64,000 nt of DNA from Mycobacterium sp. DL440 (GCF_011745145.1 NZ_CP050191.1:957991-1021990), one strand, 5' to 3'. Counted from the first letter of the stretch, positions 34,812 to 44,667 are shown. Made by a program: numbers and translations. Notes: generated from the letters alone by a model not told the origin.

Positions 34812-37800
34812 CGGACACTGCGCAGGCCGGCGTGCGGTACAGCCCGGCCGAGCTGTCCGCCGCATTGGGTCTGTTCCCGCCGACCGAGGAGCAGGCCGCG
34901 GTGATCGCCGCGCCGCCGGGGCCGTTGGTGGTCATTGCGGGGGCAGGCGCCGGTAAGACCGAGACCATGGCGGCCCGGGTGGTCTGGTTGGTCGCCAACG
35001 GTTATGCCACGCCCTCACAGGTGCTGGGCCTGACCTTCACCCGCAAAGCCGCGGGTCAGTTGTTGCGCCGGGTGCGGACCCGGCTGGCCCGGCTCGCCGG
35101 TACCGGCCTCGCGCCGGTGGCCTTCGGCGCCGACGAGATCGCCACGGTCAGTACCTACCACGCGTTCGCCGGCACCCTGCTCCGCGAGCACGGCCTCCTG
35201 CTCCCGGTCGAACCGGACACCCGGCTGCTCAGTGAGACGGAGCTGTGGCAGTTGGCCTTCGACGTGGTGTGTGCGCACCCGGGAGAGCTGGCCATCGACA
35301 AGACCCCGGCCGCAGTGACCGGCATGGTGTTGCGGCTCGCGGGCGCGCTGGCCGAGCATCTGGTGGACACCGATCAACTGCGCGATACGCATGTGGAGCT
35401 GGAGCGGTTGGTGCACTCCCTGCCGGCCGGCCCGTATCAGCGCGACCGCGGGCCCAGCCAGTGGCTGCTCAAGATGCTGGCCACCCAGACCGAACGCACC
35501 GAACTTGTGCCGTTGATCGATGCGCTGCACCAGCGGATGCGTACCGACAAGGTGATGGATTTCGGTATGCAGATGTCTGCTGCGGCGCGGCTGGCTTCGA
35601 GTTTTCCTCAGGTTGGTGAGCAACTGCGGCAACGTTTCCGGGTGGTGCTGCTCGACGAGTACCAGGACACCGGGCACGCACAGCGGGTGGCGCTGTCCTC
35701 GCTGTTCGGCGGCGGCGTCGACGAGGGCTTGGCGCTGACTGCGGTGGGTGATCCGATCCAGTCGATCTATGGCTGGCGGGGCGCGTCCGCGACGAACCTG
35801 CCCCGGTTCACCACGGACTTCCCGGAGGCCGACGGAACTCCCGCCCCGACGCTGGAATTGCGGACCAGTTGGCGCAACCCGCCGGGTGCCCTGCATCTGG
35901 CCAATGCGGTGTCGGCCGAGGCACGTCGCCGGTCGGTGACGGTGCATGAACTGCGGCCCCGGCCTGACGCCGAGCCGGGCACCATCCGGTGTGCACTGCT
36001 GAATGATGTCGAGACCGAACGTGACTGGGTGGCAGATCATCTGGCACGGATCTACCACGGTGCGGTGGCACCGGGGACGGCCACACCGACCGCAGCGGTA
36101 CTGGTTCGGCGCAACGCCGACGCCGCACCGATGGCCGAGGCGCTGAGTGCCCGCGGCGTGCCGGTCGAGGTCGTCGGGGTGGCCGGACTGCTGGCCGTAC
36201 CCGAGGTGGCCGATCTGGTTGCGATGCTGCGGTTGGTGGCCGATCCCGCAGCGGGGTCCGCGGTGATGCGCGTGCTGACCGGGCCGCGGTGGCGGTTCGG
36301 CGCCCGGGACATCGCCGCCCTGTGGCGCCGGGCCAGGGAACTCGACGACCGGCCGGTGGGGGAGCCCAGCGCCGCCGAGATTGTGGCCCAGGCCGCCCTG
36401 GATGCAGATTCAGCCTGCCTGGCCGACGCACTCTGCGATCCCGGTGCCGCCGAACACTATTCGCCGGCCGGATATGAGCGGATCGAGGCCCTCGGGCGCG
36501 AGCTGACCATGTTGCGTGCGCATCTGAGCCACCCGCTGCCCGAGTTGGTGGCCGAGGTGCGGCGCGTCGCAGGACTGGACGCCGAGGCGCGCGCGGCCCG
36601 CCCGGTGGCCGCGGGCTGGACCGGGACCGAGAACCTCGATACGTTCTGCGATCTGGTGGCCGATTTCGCCGGACGACGGGGTGGGGCGGTGCTCGCGCTG
36701 CTGGCCTACCTCGATGTGGCCACCGAGGTGGAGAGCGGCTTGGCGCCGGCCGAGTTGACGGTGTCGCACGACCGGGTGCAGATCCTGACCGTGCATGCTG
36801 CCAAGGGGTTGGAATGGCAGGTGGTCGCGGTTCCACATCTGAGCGGCCGTGTGTTCCCGTCGACGGCCTCGGCACGCACCTGGCTCACCGATTCGTCGGA
36901 TCTGCCTCCGCTGTTGCGCGGCGATCGTGCGACCGAGTCGGAGCTGGGTATACCGGTGCTGGACACCTCCGACATCAACGACCGGAAGATCTTGTCGGAC
37001 AAGGTCTCTGATCACAAGCGCAGCCTTGAACAGCGCCGCATCGACGAGGAGCGCCGGCTGCTGTACGTCGCGATCACCCGCTCAGAGGACACTTTGCTGA
37101 TGTCCGGGCATCACTGGGGCGCTACCGAGAGTAAGCCGCGCGGCCCTTCGGAGTTCCTGTGCGAGATCAAGACCATCATGGAAGATGCTGCCGCGCAGGG
37201 TGCTCCGTGCGGCGAGATCGAACTGTGGGCTCCCGATCCATCGGCGGGTGAGGTCAACCCGTTGCGGGACAAAGCTGTCGAAGCGATCTGGCCGGCGGCC
37301 CCGGCCAGAGAGACCGACGTCGACCGTGGTGCGGCGCTGGTGGCGCGGGCGCTGGCCGGCGACCGTGGGACCGAAGCCGGCCCCGGTATGACCGGCGAGG
37401 ACGCCGACGCAGACGGGGAGGGCTGGGCGGCTGACGTCGATGCGCTTCTTGCCGAACGGGACCGTGCACCGCAGGTCGCCCCGCTTGAGCTGCCCGGCCA
37501 GGTGTCGGTCAGCACATTGGTGGAGTTGAGCCGTGATCGGGATGCCGCGCTGCAGCGCTTGCACCGCCGGTTGCCGCAACGCCCGGATCCGCATGCCCTG
37601 CTGGGCACCGCATTCCACGAGTGGGTGCAGCGGTACTTCCACTCCGAGCGTCTGTTCGACCTCGATGATCTCCCCGGTGCGGTGGACAGTGACAGCGGGC
37701 GCGCCAGTGCGGCCGAACTGTCCGAGCTACAGGACGCATTCGTCATGTCGTCGTGGGCCGCACGCACCCCGATCGAGGTGGAGGTGCCGTTCGACATGGT

Positions 37801-38122
37801 GATCGGAACGACCCGAACCACCATCGTGCGCGGCCGGATCGACGCGGTTTTCGCGCAGGACGACGGGACCACCACTGTGGTCGACTGGAAAACCGGAGAG
37901 CCACCGACCACGCCGGAAGCCATGGCGCAGACCGCGGTACAGCTCGCGGTATACCGCCTGGCCTGGGCGGCGCTACGTGGATGCGCGCCAGAATCGGTGC
38001 GGGCCGCGTTCCACTACGTGCGCTCGGGGCGGACCGTCAGCCCCGAATCGCTGCCAGGGGAGGACGAACTCGTCGCCCTGCTGATCGACCCCGCCTCGTC
38101 GAGCGCCACGCAGGAGCCCTAG
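34808..38122 (+). CDS. adnB: Helicase-nuclease subunit AdnB
   Basis: A 1104-residue partner of AdnA. The SF1 motor has Walker A G-A-G-A-G-K-T-E-T, the Walker B D-E-Y-Q-D-T, motif III G-D-P-I-Q-S-I-Y-G-W-R-G and motif V H-A-A-K-G-L-E-W. The C-terminal nuclease carries D1026-W-K1028. AdnB supplies the main translocation activity in the characterised M. smegmatis enzyme. The ATG at 34808 overlaps the adnA stop; the open frame reaching upstream to 34259 is only a non-coding extension. Confidence 0.94.
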   Translation: MTDTAQAGVRYSPAELSAALGLFPPTEEQAAVIAAPPGPLVVIAGAGAGKTETMAARVVWLVANGYATPSQVLGLTFTRKAAGQLLRRVRTRLARLAGTGLAPVAFGADEIATVSTYHAFAGTLLREHGLLLPVEPDTRLLSETELWQLAFDVVCAHPGELAIDKTPAAVTGMVLRLAGALAEHLVDTDQLRDTHVELERLVHSLPAGPYQRDRGPSQWLLKMLATQTERTELVPLIDALHQRMRTDKVMDFGMQMSAAARLASSFPQVGEQLRQRFRVVLLDEYQDTGHAQRVALSSLFGGGVDEGLALTAVGDPIQSIYGWRGASATNLPRFTTDFPEADGTPAPTLELRTSWRNPPGALHLANAVSAEARRRSVTVHELRPRPDAEPGTIRCALLNDVETERDWVADHLARIYHGAVAPGTATPTAAVLVRRNADAAPMAEALSARGVPVEVVGVAGLLAVPEVADLVAMLRLVADPAAGSAVMRVLTGPRWRFGARDIAALWRRARELDDRPVGEPSAAEIVAQAALDADSACLADALCDPGAAEHYSPAGYERIEALGRELTMLRAHLSHPLPELVAEVRRVAGLDAEARAARPVAAGWTGTENLDTFCDLVADFAGRRGGAVLALLAYLDVATEVESGLAPAELTVSHDRVQILTVHAAKGLEWQVVAVPHLSGRVFPSTASARTWLTDSSDLPPLLRGDRATESELGIPVLDTSDINDRKILSDKVSDHKRSLEQRRIDEERRLLYVAITRSEDTLLMSGHHWGATESKPRGPSEFLCEIKTIMEDAAAQGAPCGEIELWAPDPSAGEVNPLRDKAVEAIWPAAPARETDVDRGAALVARALAGDRGTEAGPGMTGEDADADGEGWAADVDALLAERDRAPQVAPLELPGQVSVSTLVELSRDRDAALQRLHRRLPQRPDPHALLGTAFHEWVQRYFHSERLFDLDDLPGAVDSDSGRASAAELSELQDAFVMSSWAARTPIEVEVPFDMVIGTTRTTIVRGRIDAVFAQDDGTTTVVDWKTGEPPTTPEAMAQTAVQLAVYRLAWAALRGCAPESVRAAFHYVRSGRTVSPESLPGEDELVALLIDPASSSATQEP

Positions 38123-38138
38123 CCGTCGCCGGCCGAGG

Positions 38139-38852
38139 TCAGGTGATGGTGGTCCCCACCAGAAGACCGATCAGATAGGTGATCGCCAGGGCCAGGCCGC
38201 CGCCGATCACGTTGCGCAGCACCGCACGTCCCTTCGGTGCCCCACCCAGCCCGGCCGATACCGCCCCGGTGAGCATCAGCGCCAGCAGCACCGCCACCAC
38301 GGTCACCGGGATGCGCCATGTCGTCGGCGGGATCAGGATCGCGATCAACGGCAGCAGCGCACCGATGGTGAACGACAGCGCCGAGGACGCCGCTGCCTGC
38401 CACGGATTGGTCAGATCCTTGGGGTCGATGCCCAATTCGACTTCGGCGTGCGCAGCGAAGGCGTCGTGGTCGGTGAGCTCGTCGGCCACGGTCCGCGCGG
38501 TCGCGGTCGACAAGCCCCTGGCCTCGTAGAGCGCGGCCAGCTCGTCCAGTTCGGCGGCAGGGTCGTCGTGCAATTCGAGACGTTCCTTGCTCAGCAGTGC
38601 GCGTTCGGTGTCGCGTTGCGTGCTCACCGAGACGTATTCGCCCAGTGCCATCGAGACTGCTCCGGCGGCCAGGCCGGCGATGCCTGCGGTCAGGATCGGC
38701 GCCTGCTCCACCGTCGCGGCGGCCACGCCCACCACGATGCCGGCGGTGGAGACGATTCCGTCGTTGGCGCCCAAAACCCCGGCACGAAGAGAGTTCAACT
38801 TCGACGACAGCGAACCCACATGCGGCTCGGACGGATGGCTTGGATTCGTCAC
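38139..38852 (-). CDS. VIT1/CCC1-family metal transporter
   Basis: A 237-residue membrane protein of the VIT1/CCC1 family (Fe2+/Mn2+ transport). The signature L-R-A-G-V-L-G-A-N-D-G-I-V-S-T-A-G lies in the first helix, M-A-L-G-E-Y-V-S-V-S-T-Q in the second, and three further helices follow residue 155. The acidic middle region (about 90-150) is the metal-binding cytoplasmic arm. GTG at 38852. It is convergent with adnB. Confidence 0.88.
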   Translation of the reverse strand: MTNPSHPSEPHVGSLSSKLNSLRAGVLGANDGIVSTAGIVVGVAAATVEQAPILTAGIAGLAAGAVSMALGEYVSVSTQRDTERALLSKERLELHDDPAAELDELAALYEARGLSTATARTVADELTDHDAFAAHAEVELGIDPKDLTNPWQAAASSALSFTIGALLPLIAILIPPTTWRIPVTVVAVLLALMLTGAVSAGLGGAPKGRAVLRNVIGGGLALAITYLIGLLVGTTIT

Positions 38853-38986
38853 AGTCCGACGATATCGGCGAAAATCACGCGCCACCAGCAACGATAGCCT
38901 TGCCAAACCAGGTCCTCTGTGGGCCCCGGGGGCCTGCTGGTCTACGAAACAGGGTGCTGCCCAGGTGTTCTGGTCAGTCGGTGAGG

Positions 38987-39376
38987 TTAGGAGTTGCGGT
39001 ACACCCGCAGCGCCGCGGTGATCATCGGGATCTGCAGCGGCAGCCGGGCGATCGCGACGATCCGCATCGGCCAGGGCTTGTCCCACCACAACCGGACCAT
39101 GTTCACGTTTCCTGGGAACACCGCGATGAACAGGGTCACGGCGGCCAGCGCGCCCAGGCGCCGGGTGCGGGGCACGGCCAGCAGGGCACCGGTGGCCAGC
39201 TCACCGACGCCTGAGGCGTAGGTGTAGAAGCGGGCGCTGCCGGGCAGCTCGGCCGGGATGATGGAGTCGAAGGGCTTGGGTGCGACGAAGTGCAGCGTGC
39301 CCATGCCCATGAGCAGGGCAGCCATGCGTTGGGCGGCGGGTGCGGAGGAGATCCGCTGAGGGTCGGGTGCGGTCAT
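38987..39376 (-). CDS. DoxX-family membrane protein
   Basis: A 129-residue protein with about four membrane segments and DoxX-like traits: G-M-G-T-L-H-F-V-A-P-K-P-F-D at the first helix and Y-T-Y-A-S-G-V-G-E-L in the second. Start ATG 39376. It lies between the VIT1 gene and the divergent potassium-channel gene, with a 134-base gap to the former. DoxX proteins have been tied to oxidative stress; no partner is evident here. Confidence 0.78.
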   Translation of the reverse strand: MTAPDPQRISSAPAAQRMAALLMGMGTLHFVAPKPFDSIIPAELPGSARFYTYASGVGELATGALLAVPRTRRLGALAAVTLFIAVFPGNVNMVRLWWDKPWPMRIVAIARLPLQIPMITAALRVYRNS

Positions 39377-39451
39377 GGTTACATTGTGGCGTGCGTCTGA
39401 TCGGAACGATCCCGGCACGTCCCGGGTTGCTTTGCTCGATGATGGGGTCGC

Positions 39452-40546
39452 GTGGCTAAAGGCAGGCTGCGGCGCCGCCTCGCCGCGATCGACTCGAACC
39501 TGACTTCGCGCCCAGACGCCGCCCTCGTCGACGTGCTGCGCATCCCCGAGCCGTTCATCAGTCCGGCCCGCAAGATCTTCATGCGGGTGTTGTACGCGTT
39601 CGGGGCACTGTTCGCCGCGGTGCTGATCGTCTACGCGGACCGTTACGGCTACCGGGACAACGACAGCGCCCCGGATGCGAACAATCCGCTGTCGTTCCTG
39701 GACTGTCTGTACTACGCGACGGTGTCGTTGTCGACGACTGGATACGGCGACATCACGCCGTACACGGAATCGGCGCGTCTGGTCAACGTCATCGTCATTA
39801 CCCCGCTGCGGGTGGCCTTCCTGATCGTTCTCATCGGTACCACCGTGGAAACCCTGACCACCCAATCCCGGCAGGCGCTGAAGATTCAGCGATGGAGGAA
39901 CAAAGTGCGTAACCACACCGTCGTCGTCGGATACGGCACCAAGGGCCGGACGGCGGTCGCCGCGATGGTCGGCGACGAGGTCTCGCCGGCCGACATCGTC
40001 GTCGTCGACGAGAGCGCGGCCGCGCTGGAGCGCGCCAAGGGCGCCGGGCTGGTGACCGTGCACGGTGACGCCACCAATTCCGCGGTCCTACGGTTGGCGG
40101 GTGCCCAGCACGCCAAGTCGATCATCGTCGCGGCCGACAACGACGCCAGTGCGGTGCTGGTGACGTTGACGGCCCGCGAGCTTGCGCCGAAGGCCAAGAT
40201 CATCGCGGCGGTGCGGGAATCGGACAACCTCCACCTGCTCAAGCAGTCCGGTGCGGACTCCACGGTGGTGTCTTCCGAGACTGCCGGCCGGCTGCTCGGG
40301 ATCGCGACGCAGACCCCCAGCGTGGTGGAGATGATGGAGGATCTGCTGACTCCTGACGAGGGATTCGCCATCGCCGAACGTGAGGTCACTCCGAAGGAGG
40401 AGGGCGGCTCCCCGCGCCATCTGCACGACATCGTGCTGGGCGTGGTGCGTGAGGGTCGGTTGGTGCGGGTCGACGCGCCCGAGGTGGATGCGCTGGAGGC
40501 CGGCGACCGGCTGCTCTACATCCGCAGCGCGGACGCCGAGCGATGA
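39452..40546 (+). CDS. Potassium channel with RCK domain (Rv3200c-like)
   Basis: A 364-residue two-transmembrane K+ channel. The selectivity filter S-T-T-G-Y-G-D is at residues 94-100 between two helices (about 45-62 and 110-132). A cytosolic RCK/TrkA-N domain begins at V-V-V-G-Y-G-T-K-G-R, and a TrkA-C-like part ends the protein. GTG start at 39452. The stop overlaps nudC by ATGA, an arrangement also seen in M. tuberculosis. Confidence 0.93.
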   Translation: MAKGRLRRRLAAIDSNLTSRPDAALVDVLRIPEPFISPARKIFMRVLYAFGALFAAVLIVYADRYGYRDNDSAPDANNPLSFLDCLYYATVSLSTTGYGDITPYTESARLVNVIVITPLRVAFLIVLIGTTVETLTTQSRQALKIQRWRNKVRNHTVVVGYGTKGRTAVAAMVGDEVSPADIVVVDESAAALERAKGAGLVTVHGDATNSAVLRLAGAQHAKSIIVAADNDASAVLVTLTARELAPKAKIIAAVRESDNLHLLKQSGADSTVVSSETAGRLLGIATQTPSVVEMMEDLLTPDEGFAIAEREVTPKEEGGSPRHLHDIVLGVVREGRLVRVDAPEVDALEAGDRLLYIRSADAER

Positions 40547-41526
40547 CACACGGCGGGCAGCAGCGCAGCGACCGGGGGAGTGCGCAGCGTCTCACCTTCG
40601 GGCTGCGCAATGTTCCCCTGCTCTCGCGGGTCGGCGCCGATCGTGCCGATGCGCTGCGTACCGATATCGATGCAGCGACCGAGGGCTGGAAGGACGCGCT
40701 GCTGCTGCGGCTCGACCGACGTAACCAGGTGCTGATCTCCGGCGGCCAGGTGGTGCTCGGCAAAGCCTCGAGCCTGGGTACCGACAAGCCGCCGGAGCAG
40801 GCGGTGTTCCTCGGGCGGCTCGTCGATGGGCGGCACGTCTGGGGTGTGCGCAGTGCGTTGGAGGTGCCCGAGGATCCGGATGCACCTGCCGAGGTGCTCG
40901 ATCTACGCCGGGCCGGCGAGGCCTTCGACGACGCCAGCGCCCAGTTGGTGTCGACTGCCACCGCGTTGCTGAACTGGCATGACCGAGCCAGGTTCAGTGC
41001 AGCGAACGGTGCGGCGACCAAGTCGGCGAAAGCCGGCTGGTCGCGGGTGGACCCGGTCAGCGGTCATGAGGAATTCCCGCGGATCGATCCGGCGGTGATC
41101 TGTCTGGTCCACGACGGCCATGACCGCGCGGTGCTGGCCCGCCAGACGGCGTGGCCCGAGCGATTGTTCTCGATTCTGGCCGGATTCGTCGAGGCCGGCG
41201 AATCCTTCGAGACGTGTGTGGTGCGTGAGATCGCCGAGGAGGTCGGCCTCACAGTGACCGATGTGCAGTATCTGGGTAGTCAGCCGTGGCCGTTCCCGCG
41301 GTCGCTGATGGTCGGCTTCCATGCCATCGGCGATCCGGAGCAGCCGTTCTCGTTCAACGACGGCGAGATCGTCGAGGCCGACTGGTTCACCCGAGCCGAG
41401 ATCCGCGAGGCGCTGGATCAGGGTGACTGGAGTGCCGCCGACGGCGATTCACAGTCGAGGCTGCTGCTGCCCGGGTCGATCTCGATTGCCCGCGAGATCA
41501 TCGAATCCTGGGCGGCCCTGGACTGA
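40543..41526 (+). CDS. nudC: NAD+ diphosphatase NudC
   Basis: A 327-residue Nudix hydrolase. The Nudix box G-F-V-E-A-G-E-S-F-E-T-C-V-V-R-E-I-A-E-E-V-G-L is near residues 213-235, and the downstream S-Q-P-W-P-F-P-R-S-L-M segment is the NudC marker (S-Q-P-W-P-F-P-x-S). It hydrolyses NADH/NAD+ and can remove NAD caps from RNA. The zinc-ribbon cysteines of E. coli NudC are missing: that region reads R-F-S-A-A-N-G-A-A-T-K-S. ATGA overlap with the channel gene. Confidence 0.93.
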   Translation: MTHGGQQRSDRGSAQRLTFGLRNVPLLSRVGADRADALRTDIDAATEGWKDALLLRLDRRNQVLISGGQVVLGKASSLGTDKPPEQAVFLGRLVDGRHVWGVRSALEVPEDPDAPAEVLDLRRAGEAFDDASAQLVSTATALLNWHDRARFSAANGAATKSAKAGWSRVDPVSGHEEFPRIDPAVICLVHDGHDRAVLARQTAWPERLFSILAGFVEAGESFETCVVREIAEEVGLTVTDVQYLGSQPWPFPRSLMVGFHAIGDPEQPFSFNDGEIVEADWFTRAEIREALDQGDWSAADGDSQSRLLLPGSISIAREIIESWAALD

Positions 41527-41547
41527 GGGCACCTGCCTGCGGATAGT

Positions 41548-41793
41548 TCAGCTGAGCTTGGCCTTGACCTGCTTGATGGTCGGGTTGGTCAGCGTCGATC
41601 CGTCGGCGAACTTCAGGGTCGGTACCACGTGGTTACCGCCGTTGACCGAGCCGACGAATTCCGCTGCGGTGGGATCCTGCTCGATGTCGACCTCAGTCCA
41701 CGCGATGCCCTCGGATTTCAGAGCCATCTTGAGCCGCGAGCAGTAGCCGCACCAGGTGGTGGTGTACATGGTCACAGTCGGTGTAGCAGTCAT
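41548..41793 (-). CDS. mrx1: Mycoredoxin (Mrx1-like)
   Basis: An 81-residue glutaredoxin-like protein with active site C15-G-Y-C18 preceded by T-T-T-W, and the T-V-P-type cis-proline segment H-V-V-P-T-L-K-F. Mrx1 reduces mycothiol mixed disulfides. The ATG at 41793 is used; an ATG 9 bases earlier would add M-C-T. It corresponds to Rv3198A. It is the last conserved gene before an accessory block. Confidence 0.9.
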   Translation of the reverse strand: MTATPTVTMYTTTWCGYCSRLKMALKSEGIAWTEVDIEQDPTAAEFVGSVNGGNHVVPTLKFADGSTLTNPTIKQVKAKLS

Positions 41794-41894
41794 AGTGCAC
41801 ATAACGTAGCGGAACGGCCGCCGCATGCCCGCGGTGACGCAGGTCTCCGGCTTGCAGCGGTAAGTTGCTAATCCGCAGTGGGACGGAGCTGAGC

Positions 41895-43031
41895 ATGACC
41901 CGATTGGTGCCGCTGGTGGCCGGCGACCCGCATGTGCTCGACGAGTTGCGGTTGCAGGTGCGCCGGTTCGTCGCCGAGCAGCAGCAGACCGGCAAGGTCG
42001 GCCGGTACGCCGACAGTTGGCTGACCGGTTGGGACGAGGACTTCAGCCGGGCGCTGGCTGCCCGCGGTTGGCTGGGCATGACGGTGCCGGTCTCCTACGG
42101 CGGGCACGGGCGCAGCCATCAGGAGCGTTTCGTGGTCACCGAGGAACTGCTGGCCGCCGGGGCCCCGGTGGGGGCGCACTGGATCGCCGACCGCCAGATC
42201 GTTCCCTCGTTGCTCAAGTACGGCACCGAGGAGCAGCGACGAAAGTTCTTGCCCGCCATAGCCAAAGGAGAATGTTACTTCGGAATCGGTATGAGCGAGC
42301 CCGATTCCGGATCGGATCTGGCCAGCGTGCGCACCAAGGCTGTGCAGGTTGACGGCGGGTGGGCGATCACCGGCGCCAAGGTGTGGACGTCAGGGGCGCA
42401 TCTGGCCCACGCGTTCATCTGTCTGGCTCGTAGCGCTCCGGTAGATCCCGCACACCGCCATGACGGCCTGAGCCAGTTCATCGTCGACCTGCACTCGCCC
42501 GGCGTCGATATCCGGCCCATCATCTCGATGAACGGAAAACACCATTTCAACGAGGTGATCCTGGATGAGGTGTTCGTGCCCGATGCCATGGTGTTCGGCA
42601 CCATCGGCAACGGCTGGCAGCAGGTGACCTCGGAGCTGAGCTTCGAACGCAGTGGGCCCGAGCGCTTCCTGTCGACGTTCCCGCTGCTGGCCGACATGGC
42701 CACGCACATGTCTGACGGATCTCTGCCCCGCCACACCGATCTGGGCCGGTACCTGGCCCGCGTCACCGGGCTGCACCAGATGTCGATGGCGGTCGCCGGT
42801 GCGCTGGAGCGTCACGAACCGGCGGACACCGCGGCGGCCGTGGTCAAGGTGCTCGGAACGTCCGCCGAAGGTGACATCGCCGATTTCGCCGACGTTCTCG
42901 GCGAGGTCGATGACGAGGGCTACTGCGCGATGCTGGCCGATGCCGTGGTGCAGCGCCCCGGGTTCACCCTGCGCGGCGGCACCAACGAGGTTCTGCGTGG
43001 GGTCATTGCGCGGGGATTGGGGATGAGGTGA
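41895..43031 (+). CDS. Acyl-CoA dehydrogenase, catalytic-type partner
   Basis: A 378-residue acyl-CoA dehydrogenase with G-M-S-E-P-D-S-G-S-D-L-A, V-W-T-S-G-A and the C-terminal G-G-T-N-E-V-L-R-G-V-I-A signature. Its stop overlaps the next gene as GTGA, so the two subunits are probably made together as a heteromer. The substrate is unknown. It starts the block that separates mrx1 from uvrD2, 101 bases from the divergent mycoredoxin gene. Confidence 0.86.
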   Translation: MTRLVPLVAGDPHVLDELRLQVRRFVAEQQQTGKVGRYADSWLTGWDEDFSRALAARGWLGMTVPVSYGGHGRSHQERFVVTEELLAAGAPVGAHWIADRQIVPSLLKYGTEEQRRKFLPAIAKGECYFGIGMSEPDSGSDLASVRTKAVQVDGGWAITGAKVWTSGAHLAHAFICLARSAPVDPAHRHDGLSQFIVDLHSPGVDIRPIISMNGKHHFNEVILDEVFVPDAMVFGTIGNGWQQVTSELSFERSGPERFLSTFPLLADMATHMSDGSLPRHTDLGRYLARVTGLHQMSMAVAGALERHEPADTAAAVVKVLGTSAEGDIADFADVLGEVDDEGYCAMLADAVVQRPGFTLRGGTNEVLRGVIARGLGMR

Positions 43032-44041
43032 GCGTCGACGCCGAACTGGTCGAGATGATGTCGGCGGTGTTCGCCGCGCATCGCGAACGGCACGAGCCCG
43101 GTGAGGGCATCGCCGAATTATGGGGCCGGCTGGGCGAACTCGGACTGGTTCGGCTGACCGGTTCCGAGGAGTCCGGTGGAAGTGGCGCAGGCTGGGCCGA
43201 GGCCGTCGAGCTTCTACGCGCCGCCGCCTGGCACGGGGTGAGGGTCCCGCTGGCCGAGCACGATCTGCTGGCCTGCTGGCTGTTGGAAACGGCCGGTCTG
43301 GTTGCCGACGATTCCCGTCGCACGGCCTGCCTGCTCGACGACGACGGTGCTGCCCGGGGCGTGCCGTGGGCAGCGGACTCCGAGCGGGTGGTGCTGCTCT
43401 GGCGCGACGGCACCGGCTACCGCGTGGCCGATGTGGACGGCGCGTCGCTGTCGGTCACTGCGGGGCACAACAATGCGGGGGAGCCTCGCGATGACGTCAG
43501 CGCGAATCTCGCGGATCTGACCGGAACCGCGGTGCCCGACAATGTGATCGGTCAGTTCACGCTACGGGCCGCGCTGGTGCGGGCCGTCCAGGTGTGCGCG
43601 GTGCTCGACAGGATCCTGGCGATGTCGGTGTCCCACACCTGCGAACGCACCCAGTTCGGCCGGCCGCTGGCCAAGTTCCAGGCGGTTCAGAATCTCGTGG
43701 CCGACATCGCCGCCGAGTCGGCGCTGGCTCGCGCGGCCACCGATGGTGCGCTGGCCGAGGCGCTGAGGTCGGACTGGTCCTCGGTACATCTGGATTTCCT
43801 TGTCGCCGTGGCCCGTTCGTGTGTCGGTCACGCCACTTCGGTCGTGGTGCGCAACGCTCATCAGGTGCACGGTGCGATCGGTACCACCCGCGAGCACCGC
43901 CTGCACGAGTTCACCATGCCCGCGTTGTCCTGGCGTTCGGACTACGGGTCGGTTGCGCACTGGGACCAGGTTCTCACCGACTATGCCACCACTGCCGGCA
44001 CGCACGGGTTGTGGGCGTTGGTCACTGGTGCGGGCGGGTAG
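43028..44041 (+). CDS. Acyl-CoA dehydrogenase, partner subunit
   Basis: A 337-residue shortened acyl-CoA dehydrogenase. It lacks the S-E-P-x-x-G-S-D flavin loop but keeps T-Q-F-G-R-P-L-A-K-F-Q-A-V-Q and Q-V-H-G-A-I-G-T-T-R-E-H-R-L-H. This is the usual form of the second subunit in mycobacterial heteromeric FadE pairs. GTG at 43028 overlaps the upstream stop. The gene ends 25 bases before the first palindromic operator. Confidence 0.83.
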   Translation: MSVDAELVEMMSAVFAAHRERHEPGEGIAELWGRLGELGLVRLTGSEESGGSGAGWAEAVELLRAAAWHGVRVPLAEHDLLACWLLETAGLVADDSRRTACLLDDDGAARGVPWAADSERVVLLWRDGTGYRVADVDGASLSVTAGHNNAGEPRDDVSANLADLTGTAVPDNVIGQFTLRAALVRAVQVCAVLDRILAMSVSHTCERTQFGRPLAKFQAVQNLVADIAAESALARAATDGALAEALRSDWSSVHLDFLVAVARSCVGHATSVVVRNAHQVHGAIGTTREHRLHEFTMPALSWRSDYGSVAHWDQVLTDYATTAGTHGLWALVTGAGG

Positions 44042-44066
44042 CTCTACCGATCTGTCGCGTTGTCGA

Positions 44067-44091
44067 CCATAGGACACAGAATGTCCTATGG
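44067..44091. promoter_or_regulatory. Operator O1 of the XRE-cupin regulator
   Basis: Perfect 10-base dyad CCATAGGACA / TGTCCTATGG with a 5-base spacer (CAGAA). It is centred about 61 bases before the regulator ATG. The core ATAGGACA-N5-TGTCCTAT recurs at 44749-44775, strongly suggesting both are bound by the regulator encoded between them. Confidence 0.82.
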
Positions 44092-44139
44092 GAGAATGTG
44101 TCGAATAGTGTTCGGTGTTGCTGGACGGCAGGAGGTGGC

Positions 44140-44667
44140 ATGAGCGCTCTGCTGCGCGCCGTGCGTCAGGAGCGGGGGTTGACGCTCGAGGAGCTTGCCG
44201 AGGCGACCGGGTTGACCAAGAGTTACCTGTCGAAGATCGAACGACAGCGTTCGACTCCCTCGATCGCGGTGGCGCTGAAGGTTGCGCGTGCGCTTGATGT
44301 AGATGTGGCGCAGCTGTTTTCGGAGGATCCGGCAGTGACCACGCTGGCGATTGACCGGGCAGGCGATCCCGCCACCGGCCGCTATCAGGCGGTGGCGTCG
44401 GCCATGCTCGGAAAGTCGATGTCGCCGTTCATCGTCAGGCCTACCCAAAAGTTCGCCGAACATCCCCATCCTGAGCATGCCGGGCAGGAGTTGGTGTTCG
44501 TCCATGCGGGCACTGTGGAACTGCGTTACCAGGATGAGTCGGTCATCTTGGAAACCGGTGACTGCGCCTATTTCGACGCCTCATCGCCCCATCAGCTGCG
44601 CCAGCGGGGAACCGCCCCCAGCGAGGTTCTTGTGGTCAGTCACGCCGATTACACCCGAAACCGCTGA
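44140..44667 (+). CDS. XRE-family regulator with C-terminal cupin
   Basis: A 175-residue regulator. Residues 1-62 form an XRE HTH (L-T-L-E-E-L-A-E-A-T-G-L-T-K-S-Y-L-S-K-I-E-R) and about 95-170 a small cupin with H-P-E-H-A-G-Q-E-L-V and Y-F-D-A-S-S-P-H. Such fusions sense small carboxylates or amino acids. The ATG at 44140 follows GGAGG. Identical operators flank the gene, one ahead of it and one ahead of the aldolase operon, so autoregulation plus control of 44823-46538 is the simplest reading. Confidence 0.88.
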   Translation: MSALLRAVRQERGLTLEELAEATGLTKSYLSKIERQRSTPSIAVALKVARALDVDVAQLFSEDPAVTTLAIDRAGDPATGRYQAVASAMLGKSMSPFIVRPTQKFAEHPHPEHAGQELVFVHAGTVELRYQDESVILETGDCAYFDASSPHQLRQRGTAPSEVLVVSHADYTRNR

